Assembly: GCF_905404315.1 (NCBI RefSeq) | Contig: NC_066266.1 | Span: forward strand, 4,037,501-4,101,500 | Direction: 5' to 3' | Length of the DNA stretch: 64,000 nt | DNA from: Leptidea sinapis | Taxonomy: Eukaryota > Arthropoda > Insecta > Lepidoptera > Pieridae | Part shown: one piece after another, positions 22,522 to 32,571 of the stretch | Position numbering within the stretch: the stretch's first letter is position 1 | Layout of the letters: each line of letters begins with the position of its first letter | Notes under the pieces: model-generated | What the model saw: only the letters and a program-made list of their open reading frames with translations | Told to the model about the DNA's origin: nothing | Databases searched by the model: none | Program-made: the position numbers and the translations under genes

Positions 22522-23062
22522 AATCATTGAGAGCAAAATTTAAAGATATAATTATCTTGACTGTTGCCTCTCAATATATTATTGATAATGATATGAATGT
22601 ACATAGGCACATAATATGTGAATTTGCTAGAAACTGTCAAAATCCCAATGTTAATACCAGGAACAAACATATGCTTGTAATGCCTACTACTCGGCTAAAC
22701 CGAGTTAGTAAGTCTTTTGTGAGGTGCTGTATACGCTTTTACAACAAGAACCCATATAATGTTCAAAACAAATGTATTACGAAATTAAAAAGAATTGTTG
22801 AAAAACGTTTGTGTGGTAAAGGTTACTATAACATAAATAACTTACTTAATGATACCACTTATTGGGAATAGAGCGACCGCCCACAGGCTTATAAATTTTA
22901 TTGTACGATTTTACATTGTAAACATATTTTTATAAAAAAAGGAAGCCCGCTGAGTTTGTTGCGCCCGTTCTTCTCAGGTCTGAGGCATACCTTTTGGAAT
23001 GGGTGGTAGTTTTTGACTTTCAATAAGTGATTTAATATCCTATTTTGATATTTTCATTTGAA
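22522..23062 (+). pseudogene. Jockey-like LINE (J3): ORF2 C-terminus and 3'UTR
   Basis: An open frame reads ESLRAKFKDIIILTVASQY, then NVNTRNKHMLVMPTTRL, VRCCIRFYNKNPYNVQ and KRLCGKGYYNINNLLND, ending in a natural-looking stop at 22869-22871. The 3'UTR contains CGCTGAGTTTGTTGCGCCCG and GGTAGTTTTTGACTTTCAAT and ends near 23060. About 115 codons are intact; upstream RT and endonuclease are missing. Related copies: 28750-29545 and 33395-34345. Confidence 0.8.
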
Positions 23063-23084
23063 TGTATTTATTTAGAACAGGTAG

Positions 23085-23730
23085 TGACAATACCATAACA
23101 TATTCAAACAACTCCGGGTGACTCTGCAATGGATCAGGGGACATAGCGGTTCGTTGGGAAATGATGCAGCGGATGAGCTTGCAAGTATATAGTGACTGGT
23201 CCATTGCTACATTGCCAAATGCGCTCATGGATACGCTCTCTCACCAACGACCTACACAAAACCCGATGGATGAATGTCTCAAGCTGTAGACAGTCGAAGG
23301 AGGCGATACCTGCACTGTCACCCAAACTGACACGTAGACACGTTATCAGCCTCAACAGACATGACATCCGTATAATGGTGGGCACCCTAAAGGGTCACAC
23401 ATAAACAAACACCTTTTCACAATCGGCGTAACGGACAGTCCTAAGTGCAGAGGCTGTCAGGCCGAAGACGAAACGGTAGCTCACGTAATCCTGGAATGTT
23501 CGGGGGTGGCCAACCAACGGGCAAAAACCTTAATCAATACGAGGTCACTCCAGGAAGTCTGCGAACACCCCAGGAATGTTCTGAACTTCTGGAAGGAGCT
23601 GGGCTGGTTGGAGTAACTGGCCATTACTGCACGCAAAATGGACCCATGATGTTTAATTGCGGAAACAGGAGCCCCTATACCATACATACATGCAACTACA
23701 CTAAAATCTACATCATTTTGTAAAGGGGTT
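23085..23730 (+). pseudogene. RNase H-bearing LINE, C-terminal part
   Basis: Frames together give LQWIRGHSGSLGNDAADELA, an RNase H motif, then LTRRHVISLNRHDIRIMVG and KCRGCQAEDETVAHVILECS, the C-x2-C...H...C knuckle that follows RNase H in I/R1-like LINEs. Frame changes occur near 23165 and 23400-23440. It sits right behind the J3 tail. Dead copy; clade uncertain within the RNase H-containing group. Confidence 0.75.
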
Positions 23731-23938
23731 TTGACTTGGGGAGAAGAAAAATGTTTTAACAATAATTATGAACAATTTTTCAGTTCAGTTGTTCAGGCCA
23801 CATGCCTGCGCAGGACCACACATGAAGCATGCAATATTTTCTGCATATAATCTCAGTAGATTATATACAGTTAGGTACTATAATAATTAGAATAAGCCTT
23901 CATGTCAAAGAAGCTTTTAAGATATTTCTTGGATTTGT

Positions 23939-24233
23939 TTTTTTTTTATGAAAATACGAGACGAGTAGGAGGTTCAGCTGGTGGTAATTGATACACCCTG
24001 CCTATTACAATTCTGTGCCACTCAAGATTTTTATATAAAATATTCTGACCGGCACTACAACTGCGCTCGTCACCTTGAGACATAAGATGTCAAGTCTCAT
24101 TTGCCCAGTAATATCACTAGCTACGGCGCCCTTCAGACCGAGACACAGTAATGCTTACACATTACTGCTTCGCGGAAGAAATTGGCGCCATTTTAGTACC
24201 CATAATCTAGCCGGCATCCGGTGCAAAGGAGCC
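23939..24233 (-). mobile_element. Family A retroposon, nearly full
   Basis: Poly(T), ATGAAAATACGAGACGAG, GGTTCAGCTGGTGGTAATTG, CTTCAGACCGAGACACAG and CTAGCCGGCATCCGGTGCAA, ending AAAGGAGCCTT. It covers almost the whole family consensus. Confidence 0.85.
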
Positions 24234-24239
24234 TTAAAT

Positions 24240-24760
24240 ATGGTCCGGCTGGTTTCTGTTTCAGGCTGGGGACCGAGCCAACGGCCTTGAGGAATCGAGC
24301 GGAGCTAGGTTACCTCTCTCGCACAAGATCGGCATAGTTTTAATTCAGAATTAGAAGCATTTTTAATTTATTACACACATAATACAATTTTCTATACAAA
24401 AATAACAAAACTATGTCATGTTAAATAGTATTGATATTTCATACAATTTTTATCTAGATTGAATGCTTAACATGGCTCCAAGTGTATTAAAGTTAGGGGT
24501 AATTTAAGGTTTTTTTTTGTAATGTCTATTAAAGATAGAAATGTAATGAAAAAGTGAATTTACTTCTCAAACTCTGTAGATATATAATTATTTTTTTGTA
24601 AAACTAAAGCTTTAGATAAAATGTTTAGAAATAGGTTCAATTATGGGCTACATTGGCGATTTCTTGGGATAGCGGCCTAAAGCCGTTACTAAGCGTCAAT
24701 TTACGTATAAGACTACTGTAACAAAATGTATGAAAAGAGAGATCTGAGATCTGGAAAGGT
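24240..24760. other. Unassigned DNA
   Basis: A GC-richer patch at 24240-24330, then AT-rich sequence. No gene, RNA or known repeat recognised. Confidence 0.35.
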
Positions 24761-24764
24761 CTTG

Positions 24765-24905
24765 AAACGTCGGGTTAACTAAAATAAAAATGAAACTTTT
24801 ACTTAAACATCAAATGTAAAACCGTTACAATTACACGCATTTTAATCCTTTAAAAGTGTTTTATTTAAATGTGTAGCACTCGTGTTAATCAAAGAAAATA
24901 CAAAA
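24765..24905 (+). repeat. Repeat family D, copy 2
   Basis: Matches 5815-5965: CGTTACAATTACACGC, CCTTTAAAAGTGTTTTATTT and GTGTTAATCAAAGAAAATAC. An extra leading block CTTGAAACGTCGGGTTAAC is shared in reverse with 37340-37365. Confidence 0.6.
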
Positions 24906-25149
24906 TGTATGAAGTCACAGTGGCAGTAAATATAAAAAAAAAGTTAAATTAATTATATTCTTGTATACTTTATAAACTGTAACAGAATGTCGTTGACAAA
25001 AGTTTAACGAACTCCAACAAAGCCACATAATATTTACAAACAAGAAAGTTTTGGTTTTATTGTCAATAACGCATTAATTAAACTCAATTGCGTCGCATTG
25101 CTAGGGTTGTCAACAGTACTTGTAAATAAAACAAAATAAATGTACATAT

Positions 25150-25420
25150 TATTTGTTTTTTTTTTATGTGTTTATTTGATGGACAGGATAAACGAGCATA
25201 CAGATGATGACGCCGATGCTCACCTACCATCATGGTAGTTGAGCATCGGCGGCCATCTCGTCTCATCATCACAGGAGTGTTACCACCCTTTTATGTACCT
25301 TTATTTGTAGGTACTCATTTCGTATCATTCTGGAAATAGCGAGCGAGAATTGTTCATTCCACAGTTTGATAGTAAGTGGAAGAAAGTTCCTTAAGAACCG
25401 CAGCGTCCAGGAAATAAAAT
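25150..25420 (-). pseudogene. LINE related to family B, 3' end
   Basis: The minus frame gives WTLRFLRNFLPLTIKLWNE, close to family B's FLPRTCKLWNELP, with a different 3' tail. Poly(T) at 25155-25163 marks the 3' end. The tail contains the strong hairpin at 25212-25250. It represents a sister lineage of B. Confidence 0.65.
25212..25250. repeat. Strong hairpin in a LINE tail
   Basis: GCCGATGCTCA pairs with TGAGCATCGGC and inside it CTACCA pairs with TGGTAG, leaving a three-base loop and one mismatched pair: about 17 base pairs in 39 bases. Confidence 0.85.
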
Positions 25421-25502
25421 TAACCCTAAAAATGAAAAGACTGTTTCGTGATATTCGGATTCGCAAAATCGGTGAAACTAAAATTTGTCTTACTAAAGCT
25501 GC

Positions 25503-25665
25503 GGTAACGATGAGAGATATATGATGCTCAGTTGGTTAGAGCACTGGCACGGAACCCCAGAGGTCGTGGGTTCGAGTCCCGCATCGTTTATAAAATTTTG
25601 TTTTTCAAATTTTATTTGTGTATTAATCCTATAAGTGAGGGTTATCACTTTAGAAACATAACATA
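25503..25665 (+). mobile_element. tRNA-derived SINE (S2), copy 1
   Basis: GCTCAGTTGGTTAGAGCA is a D-arm/A-box, then GGCACGGAACCCCAG, then GGGTTCGAGTCCC, a perfect B box and T-arm, and ATCGTTT as acceptor strand. The opposite acceptor strand AACGAT is displaced by about ten inserted bases, so this is not a functional tRNA. The downstream tail TAAAATTTTGTTTTTCAAAT ... GAGGGTTATCACTTTA also occurs at 54460-54525, showing a SINE family. Confidence 0.75.
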
Positions 25666-25669
25666 TTGT

Positions 25670-25715
25670 TAAGATATATGATTGTTTAGTAATAATAATA
25701 ATAATAATAATATGA
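25670..25715. repeat. AAT microsatellite
   Basis: About seven AAT units near 25687-25710 in AT-rich DNA, shortly after the S2 SINE. Confidence 0.8.
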
Positions 25716-25994
25716 TATAGATAATAATACTATCGTAGAAATAAATGGTAGAAAAATATAGTTTAATAATAATACTAGTGTAGAAGACACAGTAGAACAC
25801 AAAAGGAAAGTGAAGCCTTTACTTACTGTTACCTTAGTGTTACTGTTACCTATTTTGACTGACAAGTCGTAAAAAGTCAGCCACCCTTTGAATTATTTAA
25901 ACAACTAGTTAACGCACACAATCACACATATAATTGGGAATATCGGGCTGTCTCGTCTATTCGCTAGTGGTCTATGGTCAGAATAGTATTTAAG

Positions 25995-26095
25995 TCTACG
26001 GCGTGTGCTGTGAAGGTGAAATTGATCAGCAAGGATTAACTCGAACAGCTTTTCGGAATACTGCCCATAATAAATGTGGTTGAAGGCACAAACCC
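25995..26095 (-). mobile_element. Family B LINE coding fragment
   Basis: About 100 bases are the antisense of the YRIYHGECSEELFDLIPA region (GAACAGCTTTTCGGAATACT), diverged. Confidence 0.65.
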
Positions 26096-26437
26096 TGAGA
26101 TTTTTTGTGCATACTTACACTTGGCTCAGACTGACTTTACTTACGTACATAGCTGTAAAGTAAGTATAAGTAGTAAGTGTAAGCAAAAATAGCTCAGTGT
26201 AAGCTTAGCATAATATTTGATTTCGTTTTTAAAGTCATTTGACAGCTAAAATTAAGCTAAGACAGACATGCAGGTCTTTCTCGGGAAATCGCGACCAGTG
26301 CCGGGAGAAAATTGTTTGAAAATAGTCAAATATTCAACAGTCCGTTTTGCGGAGTGCGCTGAAGCATTGTCGTGGTGAAGGAGGATCCTGCTTCGAGTGC
26401 GCTGCTGTCGAATTTTTAAAGAAAGAGGCAATCATCT

Positions 26438-26935
26438 TTTTTCGTTGACTTCGTCCTTTCTTTACCTTAGTTGGCCGATCCTCGAAACGAAACACCCACT
26501 GAGCTGATTGTCTTTTGGTTTCGTGTTCGTAGCAATATATCCAGCTTTCATCACCTGTGACGATGTGAAAGACAGCATTTGAGTCGTCGCCGTTGAACTT
26601 ATCTAACATTTGGCGACACAAATCCATGCGATTGTGTTTCTGGTCGTCAGTTAAAGTATGGGGACTGGTACAAAGCCTCCTGACACCTAAATGTTAGTAA
26701 TATTTTTTGAATTTGACTCATACCAATGCATAGACTTGCCCGTATCTGTTGATAGGTTACTGTCTCATCTTCCTCTATCATGCGTCGCACAGCACTGATG
26801 TTATCTTCAGTAGTCGCTGTTAACGTCCGTCACGCGGATCATCATTGAGATTGCTACGTGCAGGCTTAAACTCGTTAAACCAATTTTAAATAGTGGCACA
26901 AGATGGGGTTTCATTAAGAAACATAATCGCAGCAT
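26438..26935 (-). pseudogene. Mariner transposase remnant, N-terminal half
   Basis: The minus strand reads WFNEFKPARSNLNDDPRDGR, LGVRRLCTSPHTLTDDQK, then MDLCRQMLDKFNGDDSNAV, IVTGDESWIYCYEHETKR, SAQWVFRFEDRPTKVKKG and KKMIASFF: a mariner including its first catalytic D (TGDESW). Several stops and shifts break the N-terminal part. The catalytic C-terminal half is absent. The 5' side is cut by a family B copy at 26936. Different sequence from the mariner at 3760. Confidence 0.85.
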
Positions 26936-27099
26936 TTTTTTATGGAATAGGAGGACAAGCGAGCGTACGGGTCACCTGGTGTTAAGTGATCACCGCCGCC
27001 CACATTCTCTTGCAACACCAAACGAATCACAAGAGCGTTGCCGACCTTTAAGGAAGGTGTACGCGCCTTTCTTGAAGGTACCCATGTCGTATCGTCAAG
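26936..27099 (-). mobile_element. Family B LINE 3' end, left arm of a head-to-head pair
   Basis: Poly(T) then ATGGAATAGGAGGACAAGCG through GTTAAGTGATCACCGCC to CCCATGTCGTATCGTC, antisense of the last ~160 bases of family B. Immediately followed by an inverted tail. Confidence 0.85.
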
Positions 27100-27171
27100 A
27101 GAATGTGGGCGGCGGTGATCACTTAATATCTGGTGAACCGTACGCTCGTTTGAACTCCTCTTCCAAAAAAA
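27100..27171 (+). mobile_element. Family B tail, right arm of the head-to-head pair
   Basis: AGAGAATGTGGGCGGCGGTG, ATCACTTAATATCTGGTG and a closing poly(A) at 27165-27173: the terminal ~70 bases of family B in sense orientation. Complementary to 26950-27020 with an ~80-base spacer. Confidence 0.85.
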
Positions 27172-27201
27172 AATATAAATTTCGACCTTTAATACGTATT
27201 A

Positions 27202-27541
27202 TCTATACATATAAATGAAATTGGATTGTCTGTTTGTAATATTAAAATAGCCGTTTTTAACTACATATTTAATATATGGTACATACACCAAAGTAACGTT
27301 TTTTTTTAATTTTTGTCTGTCTGTCTGTCTGTTTGTTCCTGCTAATCTCTGAAATGGCTGGACCAATTTTGACGGGCCTTTAATTGGCAGGTAGCTGATG
27401 TAATAAGGAGTAACTAAGGCTAAGTTAATTTTAGAAATAATCTTTTATTTTAGAAAAATCAAGTAATGTTGCAATGTCCAAGAAACGGTTTACCTCTAAA
27501 AATAATTTATATGGCAAAACAACGTTTGCCGGGTCAGCTAG
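27202..27541 (+). mobile_element. Complete short non-autonomous Helitron 4
   Basis: Starts TCTATACATATAAATG after A, ends GTCAGCTAG before T. The 3' hairpin GGCAAAACAACGTTTGCC lies just before CGGGTCAG. At 340 bp with both termini intact, it is the cleanest Helitron in the window and resembles the lepidopteran Lep1 type. The body contains a (GTCT)n run near 27318. No coding capacity. Confidence 0.9.
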
Positions 27542-27700
27542 TCATTATTAACATGCTGTAACTGAGTATAGATTTAATTATGTTGTATCCTTAGCACCTA
27601 AGACTTGTTTAAGTAATGTATTGTTTGTAATTCTTTTGGCAGTTTCTTTTTTATTTGGCAGTGGCTGTTGCCAGTTTGTATACTAATAACCTACCAGTCA

Positions 27701-27975
27701 GAGGCTCCTTTGCACAGGATGCCGGCTAGATTATCGGTACCACAACGGCGCCTATTTCTTTATTACTGTATTTCGGTCCGAAGGGCGCCGTAGCTGGTGA
27801 AATTATTTACTATAATTAATCTTATGTCTCAAGGTGACGAGCGCATTTGTAGTGCCCCTCAGAATTTTTGGGATTTTCAAGAATCCTGAGCGGAACTGCA
27901 TTGTTATTGGCAGGGCGTTACAACTACCATCAGCTGAACGTTCTGCTTGTCTTGACCCTTCTTGTCATGAACAAA
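27701..27975 (+). mobile_element. Family A retroposon
   Basis: 5' end AGAGGCTCCTTTGCACAGG, then GGTACCACAACGGCGCC, CATCAGCTGAACGTTCTGCT, finishing at CTTGACCCTTCTTGTCATG without a long poly(A). Nearly full length. Confidence 0.85.
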
Positions 27976-27999
27976 TATGTAGGTCACATCGGCTAAAAA

Positions 28000-28434
28000 T
28001 GCCCAATCTTTCGCGTCACGTTTCTGAATGCTTCAATACTATGGAACAGTGGAAGGCTTCTACTTTCAAAAGTAGTGTAAGGTTGGTTTAAGCCTTGCAA
28101 AAAAACTATTCCCTAATGTAATTTGCCTAGACAATTCTAAGCAAATATGCCCCAATTTAATTTAATTACGTATAATTTTCTGTATTTAATTATAATTAAA
28201 GGGTTTCACTGTATTTTATTAATTAGCTTACAAGCTCGACTATGTTAGAATATTATTTTATATTATCTTTAAGACGACGCTAGCAAATGGCTCAACGGAA
28301 GACCAGCGCTGGTTTCCAAACCCTCAAACATGCTGATAAATAATATTCCACAAATTTGTTTTAATATTTAAGTCTTTTGTATTTACATGTAGATACTTAT
28401 ACGTTCCAAATAAACAATTTTGTTTCGTCTTTAC
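28000..28434. other. Unassigned DNA
   Basis: AT-rich sequence with no recognised gene or repeat. It ends at the RTE tail boundary. Confidence 0.35.
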
Positions 28435-28745
28435 AAAGGCCTCCCCTAAAGATCTCCATGACCATCGGTCCTCCGCTGCCCTTCAACGTATTCCGGCAAT
28501 CTTGACCAGATAGTCGGTCCATCTTGTAGGGCCTACCAATATTGACGTTCCGGCAAGTGGTCGCCATTCGAGGAATTTACTTCCCCGCCGGCCTTCTGTC
28601 CGTGGAGCTATGTGCCCTGCCCTCTGACACTTTAGTTTCGCAATCATTTGGGCGATGTCAGTGACTTTGGTTCTCCTACGGATCTTCTCATTTCTGATTT
28701 GATCTCGCAGGGGAAAATCTGAGCATAGTTAGTTAGTATGTTATT
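28435..28745 (-). pseudogene. RTE-type LINE 3' end
   Basis: The minus strand reads KIRNEKIRRRTKVTDIAQM, AKLKCQRAGHIAPRTEGR, KFLEWRPLAG, TRWTDYLVKIAGIR and SWRSLGEAFV with frame breaks: the standard RTE ORF2 C-terminus. Homologous to 58372-58905. 5' truncated, inactive. Confidence 0.85.
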
Positions 28746-28749
28746 CAAA

Positions 28750-29545
28750 TTCAAATATTTTTATTCAATATAGGATATAAAATCACTTATTGAAAGGCAA
28801 AAACTACCATCCATTCTAAAAGGTATGGCTCAGACCTGAGAAAAATGGGGACAACAAACTCAGCGGGCTTTTTTTTTCATAAAAATGGTTTCATGGTTAC
28901 AAAGTAATATCATACAATTATACTTATTATTAAATAGCCTGAGGGCGGTCACACCATTCGCAATCTGTGCTATCATTAAGAAAGTCACTTATGATATAGT
29001 AACCTTTACCACACAAGCGTTTTTTAACAATTCTTTTGAATATCGTAATATTTTTGTTTTGAACATTTTCTGGGATCTTGTTGTAAAAGCATATGTATCG
29101 CCCCACAAAAGACATACTTACTCAACTTAGCCGAGTAGTAGGCAATATAAGTTTATGTGTGTTACTGGTATTAACATTTTGGTTATGACAGTTTTTTTTA
29201 TGAAAATAAGCGACGAGACGAACTGGACGTTCAGCTGATGGTAATTGATACGCCCTGCCCATTACAATGTAGTGCCGCTCAGGATTTTTGAAAGACCCAA
29301 AAATTCTGAGCGGTACAACAACTGCGCTCGTCAACTTGAGACAGAAGTTGTTAAGTCTCATTTGCCCAGTAATTTCACTAGCTACGGCGCCCTTCAGACC
29401 GAAACACAGTAATGCTTACACATTACTGCTTCACGGCAGAAATAGGCACCGTTGTGGTACCCATAATCTAGCCGGCATCCTGTGTAAAGGAGCCTCCCAC
29501 AGTTTCTAGCAAAAACCCTTATGTGCCTAGTAACACACATTAGAC
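28750..29545 (-). pseudogene. Jockey-like LINE (J3) 3' end, interrupted by family A
   Basis: 3'UTR at 28750-28870 (TTCAAATTCAAATATTTTTA; AAACTCAGCGGGC), coding at 29115-28930 (CFYNKIPENVQNKNI, KRLCGKGYYIISDFLND) and the TRL codons near 29120-29190. The frame resumes at 29506 after the family A insert. Compare the uninterrupted J3 at 22522-23062. Confidence 0.8.
29195..29498 (-). mobile_element. Full-length family A retroposon with target duplication
   Basis: Poly(T) at 29195 through to GGAGCCTCCC at 29498, 304 bp, flanked by ACAGTTT at 29188-29194 and 29499-29505. The target is the J3 LINE, whose matching uninterrupted sequence (AGAAACTGTCA) is at 22631. This copy defines both ends of family A. 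Confidence 0.9.
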
Positions 29546-29764
29546 AAAGCGGCAACCCTACCATAGCGTTTGTGCTAAATAAAGATTTATTTTAGCTTCA
29601 TTCAACCGTTATTGATTTATAAGTAGGCAATCGCGAGGTATTCCTGTTAATTAATGATGACAATGTGCCCTTGCGGCTTCCAGCTTTTGAAACAATTGAA
29701 TAAGCTATATCACTCATAAATATGGAAATGGAATCTTTATTAACAGAACTCATTTATATATACA

Positions 29765-29880
29765 GTAGTTGAAATTATTTGTAATGAAGCTGTAAATGTT
29801 GATATAAAGGAGTTGCAATAAGTTTCTTGCCATTAAAACTCAACCTTATGCGAAGTGACGGTAAATGGCCAGAATTTTGA
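29765..29880 (+). mobile_element. LINE 3'UTR fragment (family K), copy 2
   Basis: GAAGCTGTAAATGTTGATAT, AAAGGAGTTGCAAT and AACTCAACCTTATGCGAAGT match 5400-5505. Confidence 0.55.
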
Positions 29881-30039
29881 AAACGAAAAAGTTCTCAGCG
29901 GGACTGTGAATACGCTTCAAGAAATAACGGACTTATTAATAAACACAGCGTTACTCCAAGTTTTGAATTACTTCTCCCTGTCATGTTATTCTCTAGTGAC
30001 AAAGGTAAGATAAAGACTAACTGTGTTGAACACTTGTTT

Positions 30040-30400
30040 AAAAAAAGTTCTATAAGAAATCTGTGTCTTTCTGTTATTTAGCGTTCAACATTCATTAGAG
30101 ATTCCTTATATTTAAACATGATTCGAAGCTTGTCTTAGCTGTGTCTATATTATATCATATTCTTAAAGACGATTTAGATTATTGGATGACATGTCAAAAT
30201 TTGCGTTCCGTGCCTTTAATTGTTCGTGTAACACTTCAGTTTATGTCGTGCTTAACGAGGTTTTAGTTGAACACAAGCTAAAAACTGTTTTGTAATAGAA
30301 AAATATAAACTCCATTTTAGACGTCGTTATTGTTTGGTCACTGTCTAACAAAACACGTGTCCAAGCTCTGCTTAAATTATTTTTTTGTAATAACACTGAA
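30040..30400 (+). repeat. Repeat family E, copy 2, uninterrupted
   Basis: Aligns with copy 1 at 20330-21340 but lacks both inserts. It is therefore the paralogous empty site for MITE C (around GATTTAGATTATTGG) and for family B (around GGTCACTGTCTAACAAAAC). Confidence 0.7.
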
Positions 30401-30599
30401 AAAATTTAGTGTCAATAGCCAGTCACACAAGGTACTATAACGTGCAGTACGACATAGGCACCATTAAAAAAAAAGTGCCTACACCTACCTAAGAAGTAGT
30501 AACGCTCCGGTATTTTCTTTTTTCCTCCTTCTCCATAAAAAGTACAAGAATTGCTCGTTTCCTGAATTTAAAATTGATAATAGCCTACAAACGCATCGA

Positions 30600-30920
30600 C
30601 CAACAAAAGTGGAGATGGGCAGGGCACATGAATTAGTGTGGAAATGGAGCAAAAGAGTTACAGAATAGTACCCAAGAGATGGCAAAAGAAAAAGAGGAAG
30701 ACAGCACCCAGGTGGGAAGATAAAATAAAATTGACAACAGGACCTAACTTGAGAAGATTGCGCAAAACAGAAGAGAGAGGAAATCATTGGAGGAGGCGTT
30801 TGCCAATCGGCACGCCGAACTAAGAGACATTTTATAGTTTATACTTTATAGCTTAAAATTCTCTGTTTTTCATATGGTAACTGTTTTTGAGAACGGAGTA
30901 AAATAGCTTTATTATTATTA
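30600..30920 (+). pseudogene. RTE-type LINE 3' end with TTA tail
   Basis: Frames give KWRWAGHMN, a basic segment, then AQNRREWKSLEEAFANRHAEL-like residues around 30745-30830 and a stop: an RTE C-terminus of a different subfamily. Ends in (TTA)n at 30911-30922. Confidence 0.7.
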
Positions 30921-31059
30921 TTTTAATAGCCTACAAATTATTTTATCTATATTCGAAGCTACGAGCCGTCCAGTCATTTCGAGATGGCAGTCGTCAAATG
31001 ACGTCACAGATACATTAATTGCGTTGACCAATGATAGCATTGCTGTCCGTAGCATTAAC

Positions 31060-31470
31060 CAATGACGTTACTGTCCGTAAAACTGGATCTATTTTAAAGC
31101 ATCTCGAAACGAATGGCTGTTATATTACCTGGGATCTGAATTTTCGTAACCTATCCTTTATACAAAAAAACACTTTATTTAAGCTTACATATATACTTGA
31201 TTTACTGTATTTTCATGTTGCGGTATCACCCGCAATCCATCATAACACGAAACGTCTGAAAAGTGACGTACAATCAATAACGTGCCGGATTATTAATATT
31301 GGATTACAACGAAAGCAAATTTGGCTACAAATGATTTTGATTGTTGATTGATTATTTTACATTTTCTATTATCGTATACCATAACATTATTACTAGAAGA
31401 AGAATGTTGCTGAAAAATTCATTGTTAGATTTAAAATCACCTTTAAAAAAATAATTTGAATAGGTATATA
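31060..31470. other. Unassigned DNA
   Basis: A 106-codon plus frame at 31031-31351 has no family resemblance and lies in AT-rich DNA. I do not regard it as a gene. Confidence 0.35.
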
Positions 31471-31474
31471 GATA

Positions 31475-31550
31475 TGGAGATCGTGGAGATCTTCTGGAAA
31501 GGCCTTTGTCCAGCAGTGGACGTTTTCCGGCTGATGGTGATGATATAAAT
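31475..31550 (+). mobile_element. RTE 3' tail fragment
   Basis: GGAGATCTTCTGGAAAGGCC, TTTGTCCAGCAGTGGACG and TTCCGGCTGATGGTGATGAT match the terminal ~75 bases of the RTE copies at 58500 and 58850, including the ATG-type tail. Confidence 0.75.
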
Positions 31551-32039
31551 ATAATTGAATACACTCTTAAGATTTAAAAAGTTAGATTCAAATAATTGCA
31601 ATGTATTCCTTTCTTAGCCTCATATAAAACCGACTTTGAATAATAACTTTGAAATTTTTTCACATATGTCTTAATATAAATTAGTGCAACTTTTCAACAA
31701 GTCTTTATTTGCGTTCACTTTTCTGAACTTGCACTTCGCCGGTCTGCCACTTTTCCTCTTGTCGATGGCGGCACCTTCAACAGACCACACCGCACCGAAC
31801 ACTAGCTCTCTTCTATCTTCTTCTTCTCCTGGATCGCTTTCCACTTTTTACTTCTTCTTCTTTTCTTCCATAAATTATTAAATAAATAAATAAAATTACT
31901 CTCTTCCATTCCATTTTTAAAATTTAAATTGTATTAGAAATTTCTAAACTATTTTTATCCTGCTAACACATTTTCCATCCTTTTTTCTCTGTTCGATTTG
32001 ATCCTGAACTTATTAGAAATTTCCTTTGATTTTAAAAAA

Positions 32040-32135
32040 TCCAAAATATTCCTTACACTGGTAGGTGTATCGAATCCGGGTCTACAGCGTCTGAAGTCAA
32101 CTCTTTTCCGCTGAGCTACGAGTATTGTTGACAGA
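32040..32135 (-). mobile_element. tRNA-like pol III head, possible SINE (S4)
   Basis: Minus strand: TACTCGTAGCTCAGCGG (A-box-like), then GACCCGGATTCGATAC (near B box), spaced as in a tRNA. Arms are degraded. A long AT-rich tail continues to about 31880, ending in (AAAT)n. Only one copy is visible, so SINE status is a guess. Confidence 0.4.
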
Positions 32136-32571
32136 GCTTTCGAAATTATCAATGCCTTGAAGATTTTACAACTCTCGTCGTGCACGTCGAAGTGTTGCTA
32201 CGCGACAATATCTTGAGGCAATCCAATTTTCACACTTCCTGTAAGAAATCGTTGTATTTCGAGGCGTCCAAGATACGATTGATATGCAGAAGTATAGGAG
32301 ACAGCTCAGCCTTGGGAAACATCAGACTATGATGGTTTTTGTTGATTAAGGTATCAATAACAATAATTATCAGTTTTTGATCAAATATGCCTCTAATTTG
32401 GGGTCCAGGTTTCTCCAATGTCCAATCGAATAGATTTTTGAATCCTCGTTGAAATTTACTTTTACTGAGAGAAATTACTGAGACTTACCATTCAAATTTA
32501 TTCAAAAAGTAATTTTGATAAAATCAACTTCTCACCAAACTAACTATAAAATAAAATGAAATTTTAATTAA

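Noticed and set aside
25503..25590. tRNA gene
   Set aside because: Acceptor strand displaced by about ten bases, and the downstream tail is shared with 54457-54525.
31684..31881. 65-codon serine/phenylalanine-rich plus frame
   Set aside because: Driven by a pyrimidine-rich tract; no domain and no splice context. The antisense reading is also broken by a stop.
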